From assembly GCA_009763385.1 (NCBI GenBank), contig CM019828.1, forward strand, positions 27,976,540 to 28,040,539: a DNA stretch of 64,000 nt, read 5' to 3'. The DNA is from Coix lacryma-jobi var. lacryma-jobi. Its lineage: Eukaryota; Streptophyta; Magnoliopsida; Poales; Poaceae. Shown here in pieces: positions 48,501-63,030 of the stretch; position 1 is the stretch's first letter; every line of letters starts with the position of its first letter. The notes beneath the pieces are model-generated. The model did not search any database. It saw nothing but the letters and a program-made list of their open reading frames with translations, and was not told the origin of the DNA. A program made the translations under genes and the position numbers.

Positions 48501-49675
48501 TAGAAATTGTTGAATTCAGGAAGCATTTACTTAGCTACTATTAGCCACTGGGGGTTCAAATTGATGGCTAACTAGTTCATGAACAAGGTAGAGTAGTGTA
48601 GGTGCCCACCTGGAGGCATTTCGATATAACAGTTTGTCGCACGAAATGAAACCGAGTCCCAAAATTAACCATTTTATCGGGACAGAAGTAGAAATTGCCG
48701 AATTGAGGAAGCATTTACTCATCCACTATCAGCCGCTAGGGTTCAAATTGATGGTTAACTAGTTCATGAAGAAGGTAGAGTAGTGTAGGCGCCCGCCTGG
48801 AGGCATTTCGATATAACAGTTTGTCGCGCAAAATGAAACCGAGTCCCAAAATCAACGTTTTTATCAGGCCAGAAGTAGAAATTGCCGAATTGAGGAAGCA
48901 TTTACTCAGCAAATGTCAGCCGCTGGGGTTCAAATTGATGGTTAACTAGTTCATGAAGAAGGTAGAGTAATGTCAGCGCCCACCTGGAGGCATTTCGATA
49001 TAACAGTTTGTCACGCGAAATAAAACCGAGTCCCAAAATCGACCTTTTTATCCGGCCAGACGTAGAAATTGCCAGATTCAGGAAGCATTTACTCATCTAT
49101 TGTCAGCCACTGGGGTTCAAATAGATGGTTAACTAGTTCATGAAGAAGGTAGAGTAGTGTAGGTGCCCACCTGGCGGCATTTCGATATAACAGTTTGTCA
49201 CATGAAATGAAACCGAGTCCCAAAATTAACCTTTTTATCAGGCCAGAAGTAGAAATTGCCGAATTGAGGAAGCATTTACTCAGCTACTGTCAGCTGCTGG
49301 GGTTCAAATTGATGGTTAACTAGTTCATGAAGAAGGTAGAATAATGTAGGTGCCCACCTGGAGGCATTTCGATATAACAGTTTGTCGCGCAAAATAAAAC
49401 CGAGTCCCAAAATTGACCTTTTATCAGGCCAGACGTAGAAATTGCCAGATTTAGGAAGCATTTACTTAGCTCCTGTCAGTCACTGGGGTTCAAATTGATG
49501 GTTAACTAGTTCATGAACAAGGTAGAGTAGTGTAGGTGCCCACCAGGAGGCATTTCGATATAACAGTTTGTCGCGTGAAATGAAACTGAGTCCCAAAATC
49601 GACCTTTTTATCAGGCCAGACGTAGAAATTGTTGAATTCAGGAAGCATTTACTTAGCTACTATTAGCCACTGGGG
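45568..49675 (+). repeat. 11-monomer second-level HOR, two adjacent copies
   Basis: The order A/E-F-A/D-E-F-A-B-C-D-E-F occurs twice in a row (45568-47623 and 47624-49675), about 2.05 kb each, sharing the same two unusual hybrids. Such sharing means the 11-mer was duplicated as a block after the hybrids formed. Confidence 0.82.
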
Positions 49676-52600
49676 TTCAAATTGATGGCTAACTAGTTCA
49701 TGAACAAGGTAGAGTAGTGTAGGTGCCCACCTGGAGGCATTTCGATATAACAGTTTGTCGCACGAAATGAAACCGAGTCCCAAAATTAACCATTTTATCA
49801 GGACAGAAGTAGAAATTGCCGAATTGAGGAAGCATTTACTCATCCACTATCAGCCGCTAGGGTTCAAATTGATGGTTAACTAGTTCATGAAGAAGGTAGA
49901 GTAGTGTAGGCGCCCGCCTGGAGGCATTTCGATATAACAGTTTGTCGCGCAAAATGAAACCGAGTCCCAAAATCGACCTTTTTATCAGGCCAGAAGTAGA
50001 AATTGCCGAATTGAGGAAGCATTTACTCAGCAAATGTCAGCCGCTGGGGTTCAAATTGATGGTTAACTAGTTCATGAAGAAGGTAGAGTAATGTAGGTGC
50101 CCACCTGGAGGCATTTCGATATAACAGTTTGTCACGCGAAATAAAACCGAGTCCCAAAATCGACCTTTTTATCCGGCCAGACGTAGAAATTGCCAGATTC
50201 AGGAAGCATTTACTCATCTATTGTCAGCCACTGGGGTTCAAATAGATGGTTAACTAGTTCATGAAGAAGGTAGAGTAGTGTAGGTGCCCACCTGGCGGCA
50301 TTTCGATATAACAGTTTGTCACATGAAATGAAACCGAGTCCCAAAATTAACCTTTTTATCAGGCCAGAAGTAGAAATTGCCGAATTGAGGAAGCATTTAC
50401 TCAGCTACTGTCAGCTGCTGGGGTTCAAATTGATGGTTAACTAGTTCATGAAGAAGGTAGAGTAATGTAGGTGCCCACCTGGAGGCATTTCGATATAACA
50501 GTTTGTCGCGCGAAATAAAACCGAGTCCCAAAATTGACCTTTTTATCAGGCCAGACGTAGAAATTGCCAGATTAGGAAGCATTTACTTAGCTACTGTCAG
50601 CCACTGGGGTTCAAATTGATGGTTAACTAGTTCATGAACAAGGTAGAGTAGTGTAGGTGCCCACCTGGAGGCATTTCGATATAACAGTTTGTCGCGTGAA
50701 ATGAAACCGAGTCCCAAAATCGACCATTTTATCAGGACAGAAGTAGAAATTGATGAATTCAGGAAGCATTTACTCAGCTACTATCAGCCACTGGGGTTCA
50801 AATTGATGGTTAACTAGTTCATGAAGAAGGTAGAGTAGTGTAGGTGCCCACCTGGAGGCATTTCGATATAACAGTTTGTCGCGCGAAATAAAACCGAGTC
50901 CCAAAATCGACCTTTTTATCCGGCCAGACGTAGAAATTGCCAGATTAGGAAGCATTTACTCATCTATAGTCAGCCACTAGGGTTCAAATTGATGGTTAAC
51001 TAGTTCATGAAGAAGGTAGAGTAGTGTAGGTGCCCAGCCTGGAGGCATTTCGATATAACAGTTTGTCAGCATGAAATGAAACCGAGTCCCAAAATTAACC
51101 TTTTTATCAGGCCAGAAGTAGAAATTGCCGAATTGAGGAAGCATTTACTCAGCTACTGTCAGCTGCTGGGGTTCAAATTGATGGTTAACTAGTTCATGAA
51201 GAAGGTAGAATAATGTAGGTGCCCACCTGGAGGCATTTCGATATAACAGTTTGTCGCGCAAAATAAAACCGAGTCCCAAAATTGACCTTTTTATCAAGGC
51301 CAGACGTAGAAATTGCCAGATTTAGGAAGCATTTACTTAGCTCCTGTCAGTCAGCTGGGGTTCAAATTGATGGTTAACTAGTTCATGAACAAGGTAGAGT
51401 AATGTCAGCGCCCACCAGGAGGCATTTCGATATAACAGTTTGTCGCGTGAAATGAAACTGAGTCCCAAAATCGACCTTTTTATCAGGCCAGACGTAGAAA
51501 TTGTTAGATTCAGGAAGCATTTACTTAGCTACTATTAGCCACTGGGGTTCAAATTGATGGCTAACTAGTTCATGAACAAGGTAGAGTAGTGTAGGTGCCC
51601 ACCTGGAGGCATTTCGATATAACAGTTTGTCGCACGAAATGAAACCGAGTCCCAAAATTAACCATTTTTATCAGGACAGAAGTAGAAATTGCCGAATTGA
51701 GGAAGCATTTACTCATCCACTATCAGCCGCTAGGGTTCAAATTGATGGTTAACTAGTTCATGAAGAAGGTAGAATAATGTAGGTGCCCACCTGGAGGCAT
51801 TTCGATATAACAGTTTGTCGCGCAAAATAAAACCGAGTCCCAAAATTGACCTTTTTATCAGGCCAGACGTAGAAATTGCCAGATTTAGGAAGCATTTACT
51901 TAGCTCCTGTCAGTCACTGGGGTTCAAATTGATGGTTAACTAGTTCATGAACAAGGTAGAGTAGTGTAGGTGCCCACCAGGAGGCATTTCGATATAACAG
52001 TTTGTCGCGTGAAATGAAACTGAGTCCCAAAATCGACCTTTTTATCAGGCCAGACGTAGAAATTGTTGAATTCAGGAAGCATTTACTTAGCTACTATTAG
52101 CCACTGGGGGTTCAAATTGATGGCTAACTAGTTCATGAACAAGGTAGAGTAGTGTAGGTGCCCACCTGGAGGCATTTCGATATAACAGTTTGTCGCACGA
52201 AATGAAACCGAGTCCCAAAATTAACCATTTTATCGGGACAGAAGTAGAAATTGCCGAATTGAGGAAGCATTTACTCATCCACTATCAGCCGCTAGGGTTC
52301 AAATTGATGGTTAACTAGTTCATGAAGAAGGTAGAGTAGTGTAGGCGCCCGCCTGGAGGCATTTCGATATAACAGTTTGTCGCGCAAAATGAAACCGAGT
52401 CCCAAAATCAACGTTTTTATCAGGCCAGAAGTAGAAATTGCCGAATTGAGGAAGCATTTACTCAGCAAATGTCAGCCGCTGGGGTTCAAATTGATGGTTA
52501 ACTAGTTCATGAAGAAGGTAGAGTAATGTCAGCGCCCATCTGGAGGCATTTCGATATAACAGTTTGTCACGCGAAATAAAACCGAGTCCCAAAATCGACC

Positions 52601-55600
52601 TTTTTATCCGGCCAGACGTAGAAATTGCCAGATTCAGGAAGCATTTACTCATCTATTGTCAGCCACTGGGGTTCAAATAGATGGTTAACTAGTTCATGAA
52701 GAAGGTAGAGTAGTGTAGGTGCCCACCTGGCGGCATTTCGATATAACAGTTTGTCACATGAAATGAAACCGAGTCCCAAAATTAACCTTTTTATCAGGCC
52801 AGAAGTAGAAATTGCCGAATTGAGGAAGCATTTACTCAGCTACTGTCAGCTGCTGGGGTTCAAATTGATGGTTAACTAGTTCATGAAGAAGGTAGAATAA
52901 TGTAGGTGCCCACCTGGAGGCATTTCGATATAACAGTTTGTCGCGCGAAATAAAACCGAGTCCCAAAATCGACCTTTATATCAGGCCAGACGTAGAAATT
53001 GCCAGATTTAGGAAGCATTTACTTAGCTACTGTCAGCCACTGGGGTTCAAATTGATGGTTAACTAGTTCATGAACAAGGTAGAGTAGTGTAGGTGCCCAC
53101 CTGGAGGCATTTCGATATAACAGTTTGTCGCGTGAAATGAAACCGAGTCCCAAAATCGACCTTTTTATCAGGCCAGAAGTAGAAATTGCTGAATTGAGGA
53201 AGCATTTACTCAGCTACTATTCAGCCACTGGGGTTCAAATTGATGGCTAACTAGTTCATGAAGAAGGTAGAGTAGTGTAGGTGCCCACCTGGAGGCATTT
53301 CGATATAACAGTTTGTCGCGCAAATGAAACCGAGTCCCAAAATTGACCTTTTTATCAGGCCAGACGTAGAAATTGCCAGAATTTAGGAAGCATTTACTTA
53401 GCTACTGTCAGCCACTGGGGTTCAAATTGATGGTTAACTAGTTCATGAACAAGGTAGAGTAGTGTAGGTGCCCACCTGGAGGCATTTCGATATAACAGTT
53501 TGTCGCGCGAAATAAAACCGAGTCCCAAAATCGACCTTTTTATCAGGCCAGACGTAGAAATTGCCAGATTCAGGAAGCATTTACTTCAGCTACTTGTCAG
53601 CCACTGGGGTTCAAATTGATGGTTAACTAGTTCATGAAGAAGGTAGAGTAGTGTAGGTGCCCACCTGGAGGCATTTCGATATAACAGTTTGTCACATGAA
53701 ATGAAACCGAGTCCCAAAATTAACCTTTTTATCAGGCCAGAAGTAGAAATTGCCGAATTGAGGAAGCATTTACTTAGCTCCTGTCAGTCACTGGGGTTCA
53801 AATTGATGGTTAACTAGTTCATGAACAAGGTAGAGTAGTGTAGGTGCCCACCAGGAGGCATTTCGATATAACAGTTTGTCGCGTGAAATGAAACTGAGTC
53901 CCAAAATCGACCTTTTTATCAGGCCAGACGTAGAAATTGTTGAATTCAGGAAGCATTTACTTAGCTACTATTAGCCACTGGGGTTCAAATTGATGGCTAA
54001 CTAGTTCATGAACAAGGTAGAGTAGTGTAGGTGCCCACCTGGAGGCATTTCGATATAACAGTTTGTCGCACGAAATGAAACCGAGTCCCAAAATTAACCA
54101 TTTTATCGGGACAGAAGTAGAAATTGCCGAATTGAGGAAGCATTTACTCATCCACTATCAGCCGCTAGGGTTCAAATTGATGGTTAACTAGTTCATGAAG
54201 AAGGTAGAGTAGTGTAGGCGCCCGCCTGGAGGCATTTCGATATAACAGTTTGTCGCGCAAAATGAAACCGAGTCCCAAAATTGACCTTTTTATCAGGCCA
54301 GACGTAGAAATTGCCAGAATTGAGGAAGCATTTACTTCAGCTACTGTCAGCCGCTGGGGTTCAAATTGATGGTTAACTAGTTCATGAAGAAGGTAGAGTA
54401 ATGTCAGGTGCCCACCTGGAGGCATTTCGATATAACAGTTTGTCGCGTGAAATGAAACTGAGTCCCAAAATCGACCTTTTTATCAGGCCAGACGTAGAAA
54501 TTGCCAGATTCAGGAAGCATTTACTCATCTACTATGTCAGCCACTGGGGTTCAAATAGATGGCTAACTAGTTCATGAAGAAGGTAGAGTAGTGTAGGTGC
54601 CCACCTGGAGGCATTTCGATATAACAGTTTGTCGCACGAAATGAAACCGAGTCCCAAAATTAACCATTTTATCGGGACAGAAGTAGAAATTGCCGAATTG
54701 AGGAAGCATTTACTCAGCTACTGTCAGCCGCTAGGGTTCAAATTGATGGTTAACTAGTTCATGAAGAAGGTAGAGTAGTGTAGGCGCCCGCCTGGAGGCA
54801 TTTCGATATAACAGTTTGTCGCGCAAAATAAAACCGAGTCCCAAAATTGACCTTTTTATCAGGCCAGACGTAGAAATTGCCAGATTTAGGAAGCATTTAC
54901 TTAGCTCCTGTCAGTCACTGGGGTTCAAATTGATGGTTAACTAGTTCATGAACAAGGTAGAGTAGTGTAGGTGCCCACCAGGAGGCATTTCGATATAACA
55001 GTTTGTCGCGTGAAATGAAACTGAGTCCCAAAATCGACCTTTTTATCAGGCCAGACGTAGAAATTGTTGAATTCAGGAAGCATTTACTTAGCTACTATTA
55101 GCCACTGGGGGTTCAAATTGATGGCTAACTAGTTCATGAACAAGGTAGAGTAGTGTAGGTGCCCACCTGGAGGCATTTCGATATAACAGTTTGTCGCACG
55201 AAATGAAACCGAGTCCCAAAATTAACCATTTTATCGGGACAGAAGTAGAAATTGCCGAATTGAGGAAGCATTTACTCATCCACTATCAGCCGCTAGGGTT
55301 CAAATTGATGGTTAACTAGTTCATGAAGAAGGTAGAGTAATGTCAGCGCCCACCTGGAGGCATTTCGATATAACAGTTTGTCACGCGAAATAAAACCGAG
55401 TCCCAAAATCGACCTTTTTATCCGGCCAGACGTAGAAATTGCCAGATTCAGGAAGCATTTACTCATCTATATTCAGCCACTGGGGTTCAAATAGATGGTT
55501 AACTAGTTCATGAAGAAGGTAGAGTAGTGTAGGTGCCCACCTGGCGGCATTTCGATATAACAGTTTGTCACATGAAATGAAACCGAGTCCCAAAATTAAC

Positions 55601-58600
55601 CTTTTATCAGGCCAGAAGTAGAAATTGCCGAATTGAGGAAGCATTTACTCAGCTACTATCAGCTGCTGGGGTTCAAATTGATGGTTAACTAGTTCATGAA
55701 GAAGGTAGAATAATGTAGGTGCCCACCTGGAGGCATTTCGATATAACAGTTTGTCGCGCAAAATAAAACCGAGTCCCAAAATTGACCTTTTTATCAGGCC
55801 AGACGTAGAAATTGCCAGATTTAGGAAGCATTTACTTAGCTCCTGTCAGTCACTGGGGTTCAAATTGATGGTTAACTAGTTCATGAACAAGGTAGAGTAG
55901 TGTAGGTGCCCACCAGGAGGCATTTCGATATAACAGTTTGTCGCGTGAAATGAAACTGAGTCCCAAAATCGACCTTTTTATCAGGCCAGACGTAGAAATT
56001 GTTGAATTCAGGAAGCATTTACTTAGCTACTATTAGCCACTGGGGTTCAAATTGATGGCTAACTAGTTCATGAACAAGGTAGAGTAGTGTAGGTGCCCAC
56101 CTGGAGGCATTTCGATATAACAGTTTGTCGCACGAAATGAAACCGAGTCCCAAAATTAACCATTTTATCGGGACAGAAGTAGAAATTGCCGAATTGAGGA
56201 AGCATTTACTCATCCACTATCAGCCGCTAGGGTTCAAATTGATGGTTAACTAGTTCATGAAGAAGGTAGAGTAGTGTAGGCGCCCGCCTGGAGGCATTTC
56301 GATATAACAGTTTGTCGCGCAAAATGAAACCGAGTCCCAAAATCGACCTTTTTATCAGGCCAGACGTAGAAATTGCCAGATTTAGGAAGCATTTACTTAG
56401 CTCCTGTCAGTCACTGGGGTTCAAATTGATGGTTAACTAGTTCATGAACAAGGTAGAGTAGTGTAGGTGCCCACCAGGAGGCATTTCGATATAACAGTTT
56501 GTCGCGTGAAATGAAACTGAGTCCCAAAATCGACCTTTTTATCAGGCCAGACGTAGAAATTGTTGAATTCAGGAAGCATTTACTTAGCTACTATTAGCCA
56601 CTGGGGTTCAAATTGATGGCTAACTAGTTCATGAACAAGGTAGAGTAGTGTAGGTGCCCACCTGGAGGCATTTCGATATAACAGTTTGTCGCACGAAATG
56701 AAACCGAGTCCCAAAATTAACCATTTTATCGGGACAGAAGTAGAAATTGCCGAATTGAGGAAGCATTTACTCATCCACTATCAGCCGCTAGGGTTCAAAT
56801 TGATGGTTAACTAGTTCATGAAGAAGGTAGAGTAGTGTAGGCGCCCGCCTGGAGGCATTTCGATATAACAGTTTGTCGCGCGAAATGAAACCGAGTCCCA
56901 AAATCGACCTTTTTATCCGGCCAGACGTAGAAATTGCCAGATTCAGGAAGCATTTACTCATCTATTGTCAGCCACTGGGGTTCAAATTGATGGTTAACTA
57001 GTTCATGAAGAAGGTAGAGTAGTGTAGGTGCCCACCTGGCGGCATTTCGATATAACAGTTTGTCACATGAAATGAAACCGAGTCCCAAAATTAACCTTTT
57101 TATCAGGCCAGAAGTAGAAATTGCCGAATTGAGGAAGCATTTACTCAGCTACTGTCAGCTGCTGGGGTTCAAATTGATGGTTAACTAGTTCATGAAGAAG
57201 GTAGAGTAATGTAGGTGCCCACCTGGAGGCATTTCGATATAACAGTTTGTCGCGCAAATAAACCGAGTCCCAAAATCGACCTTTTTATCAGGCCAGACGT
57301 AGAAATTGCCAGATTAGGAAGCATTTACTTCATCTACTGTCAGCCACTGGGGTTCAAATTGATGGTTAACTAGTTCATGAACAAGGTAGAGTAGTGTAGG
57401 TGCCCACCTGGAGGCATTTCGATATAACAGTTTGTCGCGCGAAATAAAACCGAGTCCCAAAATCACCGTTTTATCAGGCCAGAAGTAGAAATTGCCGAAT
57501 TTGAGGAAGCATTTACTCAGCCACTGTCCAGCCGCTGGGTTCAAATTGATGGTTAACTAGTTCATGAAGAAGGGTAGTTAGGTAGTGTAGGCTGCCCACC
57601 AGGAGGCATTTCGATATAACAGTTTGTCGCTGCTGAAATGAAACCGAGTCCCAAAATCGACCTTTTTATCAGGCCAGACGTAGAAATTGCCAGATTCAGG
57701 AAGCATTTTACTTAGCTATGTCAGCCACTGGGGTTCAAATTGATGGCTTAACTAGGTTCATGAACAAGGTAGAGTAGTGTAGGTGCCCACCTGGAGGCAT
57801 TTCGATATAACAGTTTGTCGCACTGAAATGAAACGAGTCCCAAAATTAACCATTTTATCAGGCCAGAAGTTAGAAATTGCCGAATTGAGGAAGCATTTAC
57901 TCAGCTACTGTCAGCCTGCTGGGGTTCAAATTGATGGTTAACTAGTTCATGAACAAGGTAGAGTAGTGTAGGTGCCACCAGGAGGCATTTCGATATAACA
58001 GTTTGTCGCGTGAAATGAAACTGAGTCCCAAAATCGACCTTTTTATCAGGCCAGACGTAGAAATTGCTTGAATTCAGGAAGCATTTACTTAGCTACTATT
58101 AGCCACTGGGGTTCAAATTGATGGTAACTAGTTCATGAACAAGGTAGAGTAGTGTAGGTGCCCACCTGGAGGCATTTCGATATAACAGTTTGTCACGGAA
58201 ATGAAACCGAGTCCCAAAATAACCTTTTATCAGGCCAGAAGTAGAAATTGCCGAATTTAGGAAGCATTTACTCATCTACTATCAGCCGCTGGGGTTCAAA
58301 TTGATGGTAACTAGTTCATGAAGAAGGTAGAGTAGTGTAGGTGCCCACCTGGAGGCATTTCGATATAACAGTTTGTCGCGCAAAATGAAACCGAGTCCCA
58401 AAATTCACGTTTTTATCAGGCCAGAAGTAGAAATTGCCGAATTGAGGAAGCATTTACTCAGCAATGTCAGCCGCTGGGGTTCAAATTGATGGTTACTAGT
58501 TCATGAAGAAGGTATAGTAGGTAGGCGCGCCTCGGAGGCATTTCGATATAACAGTGTCGCGAAATAAAACCGATCCCAAAATCGACCTTTTTATCGGCCA

Positions 58601-61600
58601 GACGTAGAAATTGCCAGATTAGGAAGCATACTCACTATGTCAGCCACTGGGGTTCAAATTGATGGTAACTAGTTCATGAAAAGGTTAGTAGTGTAGGTGC
58701 CCACCTGGAGGCATTCGATATAACAGTTTGTCGCCAGAATGAAACCGAGTCCCAAAATTAACCTTTTTCGGCAGACAGTAGAGAAATTGCCGAATGGAAG
58801 CATTTATACATGCACTATCAGCCTGGGTTCAAATTGATGGTTAACTAGTTCATGAAGAAGGTAGAGTAGTGTAGGGCCCACTGGAGGCATTTCGATATAA
58901 CAGTTTGTCGACGAAATGAAACCGAGTCCCAAAATTACCTTTTATCAGGCCAGAGTAGAAATTGCCAGATTTAGGAAGCATTTACTCATCTCCTATCAGC
59001 CGCTGGGGTTCAAATTGATGGTAACTAGTTCATGAAGAAGGTAGAGTAGTGTAGGTGCCCACGCCTGGAGGCATTTCGATATAACAGTTTGTCGCGCAAA
59101 TAAAACCGAGTCCCAAAATTGACCTTTTTATCAGGCCAGACGTAGAAATTGCCAGATTTAGGAAGCATTTACTTAGCTCCTGTCAGTCACTGGGGTTCAA
59201 ATTGATGGTTAACTAGTTCATGAACAAGGTAGAGTAGTGTAGGTGCCCACCAGGAGGCATTTCGATATAACAGTTTGTCGCGTGAAATGAAACTGAGTCC
59301 CAAAATCGACCTTTTATCAGGCCAGACGTAGAAATTGTTGAATTCAGGAAGCATTTACTTAGCTACTATTAGCCACTGGGGGTTCAAATTGATGGCTAAC
59401 TAGTTCATGAACAAGGTAGAGTAGTGTAGGTGCCCACCTGGAGGCATTTCGATATAACAGTTTGTCGCACGAAATGAAACCGAGTCCCAAAATTAACCAT
59501 TTTATCGGGACAGAAGTAGAAATTGCCGAATTGAGGAAGCATTTACTCATCCACTATCAGCCGCTAGGGTTCAAATTGATGGTTAACTAGTTCATGAAGA
59601 AGGTAGAGTAGTGTAGGCGCCCGCCTGGAGGCATTTCGATATAACAGTTTGTCGCGCAAAATGAAACCGAGTCCCAAAATCAACGTTTTTATCAGGCCAG
59701 AAGTAGAAATTGCCGAATTGAGGAAGCATTTACTCAGCAAATGTCAGCCGCTGGGGTTCAAATTGATGGTTAACTAGTTCATGAAGAAGGTAGAGTAATG
59801 TCAGCGCCCATCTGGAGGCATTTCGATATAACAGTTTGTCACGCGAAATAAAACCGAGTCCCAAAATCGACCTTTTTATCCGGCCAGACGTAGAAATTGC
59901 CAGATTCAGGAAGCATTTACTCATCTATTGTCAGCCACTGGGGTTCAAATAGATGGTTAACTAGTTCATGAAGAAGGTAGAGTAGTGTAGGTGCCCACCT
60001 GGCGGCATTTCGATATAACAGTTTGTCAGCATGAAATGAAACCGAGTCCCAAAATTAACCTTTTTATCAGGCCAGAAGTAGAAATTGCCGAATTGAGGAA
60101 GCATTTACTCAGCTACTATCAGCTGCTGGGGTTCAAATTGATGGTTAACTAGTTCATGAAGAAGGTAGAAGTAAGTGTAGGTGCCCACCTGGAGGCATTT
60201 CGATATAACAGTTTGTCGCGCAAATAAAACCGAGTCCCAAAATTGACCTTTTTATCAGGCCAGACGTAGAAATTGCCAGATTTAGGAAGCATTTACTTAG
60301 CTCCTGTCAGTCACTGGGGTTCAAATTGATGGTTAACTAGTTCATGAACAAGGTAGAGTAGTGTAGGTGCCCACCAGGAGGCATTTCGATATAACAGTTT
60401 GTCGCGTGAAATGAAACTGAGTCCCAAAATCGACCTTTTTATCAGGCCAGACGTAGAAATTGTTGAATTCAGGAAGCATTTACTTAGCTACTATTAGCCA
60501 CTGGGGGTTCAAATTGATGGCTAACTAGTTCATGAACAAGGTAGAGTAGTGTAGGTGCCCACCTGGAGGCATTTCGATATAACAGTTTGTCGCACGAAAT
60601 GAAACCGAGTCCCAAAATTAACCATTTTATCGGGACAGAAGTAGAAATTGCCGAATTGAGGAAGCATTTACTCATCCACTATCAGCCGCTAGGGTTCAAA
60701 TTGATGGTTAACTAGTTCATGAAGAAGGTAGAGTAGTGTAGGCGCCCGCCTGGAGGCATTTCGATATAACAGTTTGTCGCGCAAAATGAAACCGAGTCCC
60801 AAAATCAACGTTTTTATCAGGCCAGAAGTAGAAATTGCCGAATTGAGGAAGCATTTACTCAGCAAATGTCAGCCGCTGGGGTTCAAATTGATGGTTAACT
60901 AGTTCATGAAGAAGGTAGAGTAATGTCAGCGCCCACCTGGAGGCATTTCGATATAACAGTTTGTCACGCGAAATAAAACCGAGTCCCAAAATCGACCTTT
61001 TTATCCGGCCAGACGTAGAAATTGCCAGATTCAGGAAGCATTTACTCATCTATTGTCAGCCACTGGGGTTCAAATTGATGGCTAACTAGTTCATGAACAA
61101 GGTAGAGTAGTGTAGGTGCCCACCTGGAGGCATTTCGATATAACAGTTTATCGCACGAAATGAAACCGAGTCCCAAAATTAACCATTGTATCGGACAGAA
61201 GTAGAAATTGCCGAATTGAGGAAGCATTTACTCATCCACTATCAGCCGCTAGGGTTCAAATTGATGGTTAACTAGTTCATGAAGAAGGTAGAGTAGTGTA
61301 GGCGCCCGCCTGGAGGCATTTCGATATAACAGTTTGGTCGCGCAAATGAAACCGAGTCCCAAAATTGACCTTTTTATCAGGCCAGACGTAGAAATTGCCA
61401 GATTTAGGAAGCATTAACTTAGCTCCTGTCAGTCACTGGGGTTCAAATTGATGGTTAACTAGTTCATGAACAAGGTAGAGTAGTGTAGGTGCCCACCAGG
61501 AGGCATTTCGATATAACAGTTTGTCGCGTGAAATGAAACTGAGTCCCAAAATCGACCTTTTTATCAGGCCAGACGTAGAAATTGTTGAATTCAGGAAGCA

Positions 61601-63001
61601 TTTACTTAGCTACTATTAGCCACTGGGGGTTCAAATTGATGGCTAACTAGTTCATGAACAAGGTAGAGTAGTGTAGGTGCCCACCTGGAGGCATTTCGAT
61701 ATAACAGTTTGTCGCACGAAATGAAACCGAGTCCCAAAATTAACCATTTTATCGGGACAGAAGTAGAAATTGCCGAATTGAGGAAGCATTTACTCATCCA
61801 CTATCAGCCGCTAGGGTTCAAATTGATGGTTAACTAGTTCATGAAGAAGGTTAGAGTAGTGTAGGCGCCCGCCTGGAGGCATTTCGATATAACAGTTTGT
61901 CGCGCAAAATGAAACCGAGTCCCAAAATTGACGTTTTTATCAGGCCAGACGTAGAAATTGCCAGATTTAGGAAGCATTTACTTAGCTCCTGTCAGCCGCT
62001 GGGGTTCAAATTGATGGTTAACTAGTTCATGAACAAGGTAGAGTAGTGTAGGTGCCCACCAGGAGGCATTTCGATATAACAGTTTGTCGCGTGAAACGAA
62101 ACTGAGTCCCAAAATCGACCTTTTTATCAGGCCAGACGTAGAAATTGTTGAATTCAGGAAGCATTTACTTAGCTACTATTAGCCACTGGGGTTCAAATGA
62201 TGGCTAACTAGTTCATGAAAAGGTAGTTTAGGTAGGTAGTGAGGTGGCCCACCTGGCGGCATTTCGATATAACAAGTTTTATCGCACGAAATGAAACCGA
62301 GTCCCAAAATTAACCATTTTATCGGGACAGACGTAGAAATGCCGAATGAGGAAGCCTTTACTCCTCCCCTATCAGCCGCTTAGGGTTCAACTTGATGTGT
62401 TAACTAGGTTCATGAAGAAGGTTAGAGTAGTGTAGGCGCCCGCCTGGAGGCATTTCGACTATAACAGTTTGTCGCGCAAAATGAAACCGAGTCCCAAAAT
62501 TCAACGTTTTTATCAGGCCAGATAGTAGAAATTGCCAATTGAGGAAGCATTTACTTCAGCTACCTGTCAGCCGCCTGGGGTTCCAAAATTGATGGTTAAC
62601 TAGTTCATGAACAAGGTGGTAGAGTCGTTGTAGGTGCCCACCAGGAGGCATTTCGATTATAACAGTTTGTCGCGTGAAATGAAACTGAGTCCCAAAATCG
62701 ACCTTTTTATCAGGCCAGACGTAGAAATTGTTGAATTCAGGAAGCATTTACTTAGCTACTATTAGCCACTGGGGGTTCAAATTGATGGCTAACTAGTTCA
62801 TGAACAAGGTAGAGTAGTTTAGGTGCCCCACCTGGGAGGCATTTCGATATAAACAGTTGTATCGCACGAAATGAAACCGCCGTCCAAATTAACCAGTTGT
62901 ATCGGACAGGAAGCTAGGAAATTGCCAGAATTGAGGAAGCATTTACTCATCCACTATCAGCCGCTAGGGTTCAAATTGATGGTTAACTAGTTATGAAGAG
63001 G

Positions 63002-63030
63002 TCTAGAATATTAGTCTTTTTAGTTCTAGA
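63002..63030. repeat. 29-bp inverted-repeat insertion in the last satellite monomer
   Basis: TCTAGAA (63002-63008) and TTCTAGA (63024-63030) enclose a T-rich loop. This sequence is absent from other monomers. It sits about 30 bp before the array ends. Confidence 0.7.

Noticed and set aside
34321..62747. Dozens of near-identical 61-64 codon minus-strand ORFs (MSKCFLN... type)
   Set aside because: They repeat with the satellite period, have no upstream signals or known domain, and break wherever a monomer has an indel. They are by-products of the 187-bp unit.
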